This document shows positions 1 through 5,352 of a DNA stretch of 8,538 nucleotides, piece by piece. The position numbers and the translations under genes were made by a program. The stretch spans positions 1 to 8,538 of the forward strand of contig JACCSF010000427.1 of the NCBI GenBank assembly GCA_013813135.1. Direction: 5' to 3'. The notes under the pieces were generated by a model. The model was not told the DNA's origin. It saw only the letters and a program-made list of their open reading frames with translations, and made no database searches. Numbering within the stretch: the stretch's first letter is position 1; every line of letters starts with the position of its first letter. The DNA is from Thermoleophilaceae bacterium. Lineage in GTDB: Bacteria; Actinomycetota; Thermoleophilia; Solirubrobacterales; Thermoleophilaceae.

Positions 1-453
1 CTAGGCCTGAGGATCGCCTTCGTTGGCTTCTCCAGCCTCCTTCCCGCCTCTTTCTACGCGGGGCCCAACAATGCGGGCACACAGCCCGCCACCCCGGCGC
101 TGATCGCGGCCGGCGTAAGAAGAGCCAGGCGCAAGGCCGACGTCGTCATCGCCACCTTCCACTGGGGCGTGGAAAGGGCAACCAGGGAGGACGCCCGCCA
201 GCGCGCCTTCGCACAGATCGCGCTCGATGGCGGCGCGGACGCCGTGATCGGCGCCCACCCGCACGTGCTGCAGCCGATCGAGCTCCGGGGGCGCCACCGG
301 CTCGTGGCCTACAGCCTCGGCAACTTCGTCTTCGGTGCTTCCTCGCCGGCCACGGCGCGGACCGGCATCCTGCGATTGAAGCTGTCGGCCCGGGGCGTCG
401 AGGGTCATCGGCTCGTCCCCGCGCTGATCGAGGGCGCGCGACCCCGGCTCTAG
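1..453 (+). CDS. CapA/PgsA-family protein (PGA_cap domain), C-terminal part
   Basis: The frame is open from the first base of the window to a TAG stop, giving 150 residues; the start and N-terminal half lie upstream. The visible part carries the three late signatures of the CapA fold: FHWGVE at residues 53-58 of the visible part, IGAHPHVLQPIE at 83-94 and YSLGNFVF at 104-111. In this calcineurin-like metallophosphatase superfamily the His-containing motifs are thought to bind metal. Family members include CapA/PgsA of poly-gamma-glutamate capsule synthesis, but most actinobacterial members are uncharacterised, and no capsule gene is visible here, so capsule synthesis is not claimed. The protein ends about 40 residues after the last motif, which suggests a complete C terminus. 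An internal GTG at 169 lies inside the domain just after the HWG motif and is not a credible start. The gene converges on trpB2 and shares its stop bases. Confidence 0.88.
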   Translation, partial: LGLRIAFVGFSSLLPASFYAGPNNAGTQPATPALIAAGVRRARRKADVVIATFHWGVERATREDARQRAFAQIALDGGADAVIGAHPHVLQPIELRGRHRLVAYSLGNFVFGASSPATARTGILRLKLSARGVEGHRLVPALIEGARPRL

Positions 454-1811
454 GCGATCGCCGGCGCGTCGGGCAGCCGCTCCAGCGCCGCCTGCATGTC
501 GGCCTCGGAGAACTCCGGGTCCTCCAGCTTTCCGGCAAGGTAGGCCTCATAGGCGGACATGTCGAAGTGGCCGTGCCCGCAGAGGTTGAGCAGGATCACG
601 CGCTGCTCGCCCGCCTGCTTGGCGGCCTCGGCCTCCTCGATCACCGCGCGGATCGCGTGCGCGGGCTCCGGCGCCGGCAGGATCGCCTCGGTCCGCGCGA
701 AGCGCAGCGCCGCCTCGAACGTCTCGTTCTGGCGGTAAGCGCGCGCCTCGACCAGCCCCTCCTTCACCAGAGCGCACACGATCGGCGAGTCGCCGTGGTA
801 GCGCAGCCCGCCGGCGTGGACGGGCGGCGGGACGAAGTCGTGGCCGAGCGTGTACATCGGCATCAGCGGCGTGAGCCCGACGGTGTCGCCGAAGTCGTAG
901 TGGTAGACCCCGCGCGTCAGGGTGGGGCAGGCCGCCGGCTCCGCCGCCACGAAGCGGGTGCGAGCCTCGCCGCCCAGCACGCGCCGGATGAACGGGAACG
1001 TCATCCCCGCGAAGTTCGAGCCGCCGCCCACGCAGCCGACCACCACGTCGGGCTCGTCGCCGGCCATCTCCATCTGGGCCAGCGCCTCCTGGCCGATCAC
1101 GGTCTGGTGGAGGCATACGTGGTTGAGGACGGAGCCGAGCGCGTAGTTGGTGCCGGCGTCGTTGGCCGCCACCTCGACCGCCTCGGAGATCGCGATCCCC
1201 AGCGAGCCGGTCGGGTGGGCGGCCTGGGACCGGCCGGACTCGGTGGTGTCGCTCGGCGAGCGGATCACCGTGGCGCCCCAGCTCTCCATCATCGCCCGCC
1301 GGTAGGGCTTCTGGTCGTAGCTCGCGCCCACCATGTATACGAGGCACTCGAGGCCGAACAGGCTTGACGCGAGCGCCAGGGCGGAGCCCCACTGGCCGGC
1401 GCCGGTCTCGGTGACAAGCCGCTCGACGCCGGCCTCCTTGTTGGCGTACGCCTGGGCGACGGCGCTGTTGGGCTTGTGCGAGCCGGCGGGCGAGACGCCC
1501 TCGTACTTGTAGTAGATGCGCGCCGGGGTATCGAGCTCCCGCTCGAGGCGGTGCGCACGGAACAGCGGCGTTGGGCGCCAGAGCTTGTAGACCTCGCGCA
1601 CGGCGTCCGGGATCTCGACCACGGGATCGGTGGAGACCTCCTGGCCGATCAGCGCCATGGGGAAGATCGGCGTCAGGTCGTCCGGCCCGGCGGGCTGCAT
1701 CGTGCCCGGGTTGAGCGGCGGCAGGGGCTCGCCGGGCAGGTCGGGGAGGAGGTTCACCCAGTGAGTCGGGATCCGGTCCTCGGTCAGCGTGAACTTGGTC
1801 GGCTCGGTCAC
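450..1811 (-). CDS. trpB: Tryptophan synthase beta chain, TrpB2 type (PLP enzyme)
   Basis: The 453-residue product matches the longer TrpB2 branch of tryptophan synthase beta subunits; classical TrpB1 is about 400 residues. TrpB2 condenses indole with L-serine to tryptophan using pyridoxal phosphate and is known often to work without a matching TrpA. Visible features are the N-terminal extension before RPTPLFRA (79-86), the PLP Schiff-base lysine K113 in GSHKPNSA (111-118), ETGAGQWG (135-142), the phosphate-binding loop GGGSN (262-266), and the TrpB2-like run PPPVHAGGLRYHG (328-340). The start is GTG at 1811, chosen because an AGGA Shine-Dalgarno core lies 7 nt upstream. It sits 31 bp downstream of rpe on the same strand and is probably cotranscribed. 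No trpA or other trp gene is in the window, so indole salvage is as likely as de novo synthesis (inference). Its stop overlaps the CapA-family stop. Confidence 0.95.
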   Translation of the reverse strand: MTEPTKFTLTEDRIPTHWVNLLPDLPGEPLPPLNPGTMQPAGPDDLTPIFPMALIGQEVSTDPVVEIPDAVREVYKLWRPTPLFRAHRLERELDTPARIYYKYEGVSPAGSHKPNSAVAQAYANKEAGVERLVTETGAGQWGSALALASSLFGLECLVYMVGASYDQKPYRRAMMESWGATVIRSPSDTTESGRSQAAHPTGSLGIAISEAVEVAANDAGTNYALGSVLNHVCLHQTVIGQEALAQMEMAGDEPDVVVGCVGGGSNFAGMTFPFIRRVLGGEARTRFVAAEPAACPTLTRGVYHYDFGDTVGLTPLMPMYTLGHDFVPPPVHAGGLRYHGDSPIVCALVKEGLVEARAYRQNETFEAALRFARTEAILPAPEPAHAIRAVIEEAEAAKQAGEQRVILLNLCGHGHFDMSAYEAYLAGKLEDPEFSEADMQAALERLPDAPAIA

Positions 1812-1818
1812 GCGGCGA

Positions 1819-1824
1819 TCCTAA
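1819..1824 (-). promoter_or_regulatory. Ribosome binding site of trpB2
   Basis: Read on the minus strand the bases are TTAGGA, with the AGGA core ending 7 nt before the GTG at 1811. This spacing supports the GTG start, since no ATG is available at this point. It lies in the 31-bp gap after the rpe stop. Confidence 0.6.
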
Positions 1825-1842
1825 CCGGGTGGGGGCCGGCGG

Positions 1843-2508
1843 TTAGACCGCGCCGCAGGCCGCGGCGACCTCGCGGTACGCCTGCGCCGGGTCCGGCGCG
1901 CCGAAGATCGAGGAGCCGGCCACGAAGAGCGTCGCGCCCGCCGCAGCGGCCGGGGCGGCGGTTGCCGGGTCGATCCCGCCGTCCACCTCGATCGCCACGT
2001 CCGGGCCGAGCAGCTCGCGCATGCGGGCCACCTTGGCGGTGGAGGTGTCGATGTAGGCCTGCCCGCCCCAGCCCGGGTTGACGGTCATGCAGAGCAGGTA
2101 GTCGAATGCCTCGGCGAGGCCGACCACGGCCTCCACCGGCGTCGCGGGGTTGATCGCGAGCCCCGCGTCCAGGCCCGCCTCCCGCACCGCCGTCAGCGCG
2201 TAGTGCACGTGCGGCGTGGCCTCCCAGTGCACGGTCAGGGAGTCCGCGCCCGCGGCGGCGAACTCCTCCACGCGGCGTTCGGGACGCTCGACCATCAGGT
2301 GCACGTCCAGCACGCCGTCGCGCTCGTGCACGAGCTCGCGCAGCGACCCCACGATCAGCGGCCCGATCGAGATCGGCGGGACGAAGTGGCCGTCCATCAC
2401 GTCGACGTGAATCACGCGTGCGCCCGCATCCATCACCTGCTCGACCTGCTCGCCCAGGCGAGCGAAGTCGGACGCGAGGATCGAGGGCGCCACGCGGATG
2501 TCCTGCAT
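1843..2508 (-). CDS. rpe: Ribulose-phosphate 3-epimerase
   Basis: The 221-residue product has normal family length and all hallmarks of Rpe, the TIM-barrel metalloenzyme that interconverts D-ribulose 5-phosphate and D-xylulose 5-phosphate in the pentose phosphate or Calvin pathway. Seen are SILASDF (9-15), HVDVMDGHFVP (34-44, with metal ligand H34 and catalytic D36), DVHLM (68-72, ligand H70), the phosphate/flexible-loop motif VNPGWGGQ (143-150), EVDGGI (174-179, second catalytic Asp D176) and GSSIFG (198-203). The start is ATG at 2508, because Rpe proteins begin a few residues before VAPSILASDF. The open frame extends further upstream to 2766, but that part is antisense-like, low-complexity Arg/Thr/Ser sequence that passes through the RTX relic. 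An in-frame GTG at 2523 is possible, but lies inside the hairpin stem. No clear Shine-Dalgarno precedes the ATG. trpB2 follows after 31 bp. Confidence 0.95.
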   Translation of the reverse strand: MQDIRVAPSILASDFARLGEQVEQVMDAGARVIHVDVMDGHFVPPISIGPLIVGSLRELVHERDGVLDVHLMVERPERRVEEFAAAGADSLTVHWEATPHVHYALTAVREAGLDAGLAINPATPVEAVVGLAEAFDYLLCMTVNPGWGGQAYIDTSTAKVARMRELLGPDVAIEVDGGIDPATAAPAAAAGATLFVAGSSIFGAPDPAQAYREVAAACGAV

Positions 2509-2519
2509 GAGCGGGTTGG

Positions 2520-2553
2520 GCACGCCGCCGCACGCTATCGCGCGGCGGCGTGC
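2520..2553 (-). promoter_or_regulatory. Perfect 12-bp stem-loop just upstream of the rpe start
   Basis: Bases 2520-2531 are the exact reverse complement of 2542-2553, giving a 12-bp GC-rich stem with a 10-nt loop. It ends 11 nt before the rpe ATG and begins 10 nt after the stop of the RTX relic (minus-strand order). There is no run of T on either side, so it is a poor classical terminator. As a terminator it would also cut transcription immediately before rpe. A 5'-leader structure that hides the rpe ribosome site, or a dyad operator, fits the position equally well. The symmetry is seen directly; the role is inference. Confidence 0.5.
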
Positions 2554-2563
2554 ACCAGCGGGC

Positions 2564-2873
2564 TCAGCCCTCGTCGTTGTCCTCGGAGGGGTCCTCGGTC
2601 CGGTTCTCCTCGCCGTCGTCGACCTGGTCCAACGACGTGATGTCCCTGCGGAGAGCGCGCTCGCAGTCCGGGTCGATCTGGTCGACCTGGTCTGCCAGCA
2701 CCTGGTCATGGCCTCCACCGCAGTGGACGAGGTCGACCTCGCCGTCGCGGACGAGGAAGCGATCACGGCCCTCGCCCCCCCGAGAGCTCGTCGCCCTCGC
2801 TGTCACCGATCGCGATGACGTCCTTGCGCGACAGCGCCCACAACACGTCATTGCGTGGTGGTTGGGTGCCCCT
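2564..2873 (-). pseudogene. Remnant of an RTX/hemolysin-type calcium-binding repeat protein, frameshifted
   Basis: On the minus strand, a frame starting just after a TAG (2876-2874) reads NDVLWALSRKDVIAIGDSEG then DELSGG. It is broken at a run of seven G (plus-strand C, 2775-2781). In the next frame it continues as EGRDRFLVRDGEVDLVHCGG, then GHDQVLADQVDQIDPDCE and an acidic tail to a TGA at 2564. The Gly/Asp-rich pattern and the RDGE..D.V.CG.G.D.V.AD...DCE ending are those of the C-terminal units of secreted actinobacterial calcium-binding proteins. Removing one G restores a single frame across the junction. There is no start codon in a sensible context, no signal peptide and only about 100 residues, so this is a decayed 3' end rather than a gene. 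A caller would report the 95-residue frame 2851-2564, whose first 25 residues are out of phase. Alternatives are a sequencing error at the homopolymer or a short intact gene, both less likely because of the upstream stop. Confidence 0.65.
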
Positions 2874-2894
2874 CTAACCGTTTTGGGGTTGGGG
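2869..2894 (-). terminator. Possible imperfect terminator hairpin after the thyX-like gene
   Basis: CCCC at 2869-2872 pairs with GGGG at 2891-2894, and AACC at 2876-2879 with GGTT at 2887-2890. This leaves a 3-nt bulge and a 7-nt loop, beginning 26 bp beyond the ThyX-like stop. The stem is imperfect and no T tract follows in the minus direction, so this is weak. Confidence 0.25.
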
Positions 2895-2920
2895 AGTTGC
2901 GGCGTCTGGACGAAGGTGCG

Positions 2921-4510
2921 TCAGGCCCGCGACGCCTGCTTGGCGTGCGCCCGGATCTCGGACAGGATCCGCTCCAGGCGCGGCTCGGTGTCGCGGTCAA
3001 CGAAGGTCATCGCCGCCGCGACCGCGGGGTGCACGCGCGCGATCTCGGCGTGCAGCGCGTGGGCGACCGCGCGGTAGGCGGGGTGTCCCTCGCGCCCGGA
3101 GCGCAGTTCGATCAGGTGCATCGCCTCGCGCGCGTTCATGTCGAGCACGTACCGAATCCGGTAGCCCAGGCAGAGCGCGTAGGGGGCGAGCTCGGGGTGG
3201 CCCGCCTCGACGATGCGCGCGTGCTCGGCGCGCGAGCGCTCGAGTCCCTCCCGGTAGAGGCCGGCGACGCCGGCCTGCTCGAGCTCCTCCGGCACGCCGG
3301 CGCCGAGCTCCGGCCCGAGCGTCTGCCACTGGACGGTGAGCATGCGATGGCGCTGTAGGTCGCGGAACGCGCCGTAGTCGGAAACCACCTCGAAGCGATA
3401 GCGCAGCGCCTCGAAGCCGCGGCCTGGGCGGTGGCGCCGGTTGCTCCGCTCGCCGATCAGCTCGGCCAGCATCGCGGCACGCTCGTCGGGCGGCAGCGCC
3501 CGCACGGCGCTGCGCGCCTCCTCCTCCGAAGTGCCCGCCGCCTCGAACAGCAGCGCCGCGAGCAGCCCCTCCTCGTCGCCTTCGACCGAGAGCAGGCGCA
3601 CCACCGGCCCGGCCGGCTCGTCGCGGCGGGTGCGGTCGAGGCCGAGCCTTCGCGCCCAGCGGTCGGCCGCCCGCGAGCGCTCGCTCAGGTAGGAGATCCA
3701 CTCGCCGCCGCGGTCCGGCCGCTCCACGCGCGCGACGAAGCTCGGCATCACCGCCTTGATCTCGGACAGGATCATGTCGGCGTAGTCGCGCGCCTCCGGC
3801 AGTGGCGAGGAGTACAGGCGCAGCAGCAGCTGCTCGAAAGCCTGGCCCGAGGCGAACATCCCGACGTGCGACAGCGATGCGGCCGGCAGCAACCCACGCA
3901 GCAGGTCGAACGCCTTCGCCCGCAGCGCCCGCCGGTGCGCCGGCTCCGGCTCGCCCTCGGGTCGTGGGAAGCGCTCGGCCGCCCACGCCTCGACGCGCGG
4001 AAGCGACTCGGAGTAGGCGCCGAACAGGAAGTCCATGGCGGTGTCGTAATCGGGCCCGAGCGCTGCGTGGCGCCAGTAGCGGTAGCCGAGGCCCTCGCCG
4101 ATCGGGGCGTCGTAGGGGATGTAGCGCGTGGACTGCTCGAGGTACGCGGCGAGCCGGCCGCGCTGGAGCAGCTTCGTCATCACGTTGGAGACCCACTCGC
4201 ACGCGATGTGGGCGCCGCCGAGCTGAGCGACTGAGTCATCGCCGTAACCGAGGAAGATCCGCTCGTACAGCTTGCGCGCCCGTTCGCCCTCGGCGCCGTC
4301 GAACGCGGGGTGCGCGGCGCCCTCGGCGGCGAACTCGTCGAGATAGAGCCGGCGCAGCGTCCCCTGGTAGCGCGAGTAGCGGGCGAACATGGCCCCCTTC
4401 ACCGTCTCCGGGAGCCCGATCAGCGCGAAGACGGGCCGCTCGAGGTTGGTGAAGTGAGGACTGAGCGCGGCGCGCTCGGACTCGGTGAAGCTCTCGATCG
4501 GGTAGTCCAT
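2921..4510 (-). CDS. Double-length ThyX-like (flavin-dependent thymidylate synthase family) protein
   Basis: This 529-residue protein looks like two ThyX-type domains in one chain; ordinary ThyX is about 220-270 residues. ThyX makes dTMP from dUMP using methylenetetrahydrofolate, FAD and NADPH, with the signature RHR-x7-S. In the N-terminal half the signature reads R-G-R at 117-119, then seven residues and EQSTRY (125-130), so the Ser, Arg and Tyr are kept but the central His is lost. In the C-terminal half RHR (387-389) is kept in RDLQRHRM, but the Ser position is T397 and the S-x-R-Y part is gone. The late motif N-x-R...H....R survives only in the C half (N459, R461, H465, R470); the N half has GQAFEQLLLR at the matching place. 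Activity might need sites composed from both halves (inference). The ATG at 4510 is the earliest start, since an in-frame TGA lies 9 nt upstream; GGAGG lies too far away to be a normal ribosome site. Whether it is a true thymidylate synthase is unproven. Confidence 0.82.
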   Translation of the reverse strand: MDYPIESFTESERAALSPHFTNLERPVFALIGLPETVKGAMFARYSRYQGTLRRLYLDEFAAEGAAHPAFDGAEGERARKLYERIFLGYGDDSVAQLGGAHIACEWVSNVMTKLLQRGRLAAYLEQSTRYIPYDAPIGEGLGYRYWRHAALGPDYDTAMDFLFGAYSESLPRVEAWAAERFPRPEGEPEPAHRRALRAKAFDLLRGLLPAASLSHVGMFASGQAFEQLLLRLYSSPLPEARDYADMILSEIKAVMPSFVARVERPDRGGEWISYLSERSRAADRWARRLGLDRTRRDEPAGPVVRLLSVEGDEEGLLAALLFEAAGTSEEEARSAVRALPPDERAAMLAELIGERSNRRHRPGRGFEALRYRFEVVSDYGAFRDLQRHRMLTVQWQTLGPELGAGVPEELEQAGVAGLYREGLERSRAEHARIVEAGHPELAPYALCLGYRIRYVLDMNAREAMHLIELRSGREGHPAYRAVAHALHAEIARVHPAVAAAMTFVDRDTEPRLERILSEIRAHAKQASRA

Positions 4511-4542
4511 GCGGGCGGGTCAGGGTACCCCTCCAAGAGGCG

Positions 4543-4570
4543 GAACGGGCGGCCCGTCGGCCGCCCGTTC
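4543..4570 (-). terminator. Strong stem-loop after the HtaA-like gene, probable terminator
   Basis: Bases 4543-4554 and 4559-4570 are perfect reverse complements: a 12-bp stem closed by a 4-nt loop. It lies 24 bp beyond the TGA-side end of the HtaA-like gene and 32 bp before the ThyX-like start, both on the minus strand. No long T run follows, as is common for terminators in high-GC actinobacteria. It would separate the secreted-protein gene from the ThyX-like gene, although partial readthrough is possible. Confidence 0.55.
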
Positions 4571-4594
4571 GCGTCCCCCAGCTGCTGCCGAGCC

Positions 4595-5311
4595 TCAGTC
4601 GAAGACCGATACCCTCGACTCGGCCGTGCCCAGCGGAGCGCCCGCCGAGACGGCGCGGGCGCCGGCAAGCTTGTTGATCAGCTGGGCCGCCTGCCCGCTC
4701 AGCTTGAGGTCAGCGGTCAGCAGCGCGCCGCTGTAGGCGCTCTCCTTGGCCAGGTTCGTGAGCCGTGCCAGCACGATCACGCGACCCCCGCTGCAGTAGT
4801 TCGCCACCGCTCTCAGCAGGTGACGCGTGGCCTTCGGGTAATCGGCCGCGACGCGCCGAGCGCGCTTGCCGGCGCCCGGGTGCTTGAGCGCGAAGCGGTG
4901 CAGCGCCTGGCGCAGGTGCCCGCAGCCGCCGCGCAGCCCGGGGATCTGAGCCAGCAGCACCGCGCCGGCGCCGCGGATGCGCACGGCGACGAAGCGCTGC
5001 ACCACCGCGGAGCGCTCGCCCTTGGAGAACTTCAGCCCGCCCTTGTGCGCGAGCAGCCCGTTGAAGTTCCTCGTGTTGCCGAAGCCGGCCGCGATCGGGA
5101 AGACGAATGCGCCTCCCTCAGCCGTGGCCTTGCCTGTGGGCGCGACCGCGACGCCGTTGTTCGCAAGGAACTGGGTCGCCTGGTCGGAGGGTGTCACCGT
5201 CGAGGAGCCAGTCAGCTCGACCAGCTTCGCCTGCGCGCCCGTAGCGGCGACCAGCAGCACTGCGACGGAGGCGACGAGCGCCGGGAGCATGATGCGTGTG
5301 CTGAGTCTCAT
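4595..5311 (-). CDS. Secreted HtaA-like protein of unknown function
   Basis: The product has 238 residues. Residues 1-28 form a clear Sec signal peptide: basic MRLSTR, a hydrophobic core to about 24, and a probable cleavage after AQA (26-28). The mature part resembles the repeat unit of secreted actinobacterial proteins related to the HtaA (heme-transport-associated) domain. There is an opening STVTPSDQA with GVAVAPTG (37-60), the block GLLAHKGGLKFSKG (85-98), and a closing block LKLSGQAAQLINKL (202-215) with the typical SAGAPLGTA (222-230). Between the two halves, residues about 114-175 form an Arg/Leu/Ala-rich, probably helical insert holding the only two cysteines, C130 and C173, which could form a disulfide. 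There is no membrane anchor or sortase signal. The ATG at 5311 starts the signal peptide; the open frame continuing upstream is antisense to no gene but shadows phoD and is rejected. Heme binding is not claimed; the similarity is by pattern only. Confidence 0.7.
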   Translation of the reverse strand: MRLSTRIMLPALVASVAVLLVAATGAQAKLVELTGSSTVTPSDQATQFLANNGVAVAPTGKATAEGGAFVFPIAAGFGNTRNFNGLLAHKGGLKFSKGERSAVVQRFVAVRIRGAGAVLLAQIPGLRGGCGHLRQALHRFALKHPGAGKRARRVAADYPKATRHLLRAVANYCSGGRVIVLARLTNLAKESAYSGALLTADLKLSGQAAQLINKLAGARAVSAGAPLGTAESRVSVFD

Positions 5312-5352
5312 ATCGCTGGTCTCAACAACCCTCGGACGCCAGAGTTGCGCCC

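Noticed and set aside
2509..2766. N-terminal extension of the rpe frame by 86 codons
   Set aside because: Rpe homologs start just before VAPSILASDF. The extension is Ser/Thr/Arg-rich and lies out of phase with the readable RTX relic in the same bases.
2861..2898. G-quadruplex candidate in the G-rich gap after the ThyX-like gene
   Set aside because: Only two runs of four G lie close together; the other G run is too distant to form a standard four-run motif.
2550..3077. Plus-strand open frame of 175 codons over the thyX-rpe gap
   Set aside because: Ser/Arg/Trp-rich shadow translation running into the antisense of the ThyX-like gene, with no domain pattern or ribosome site.
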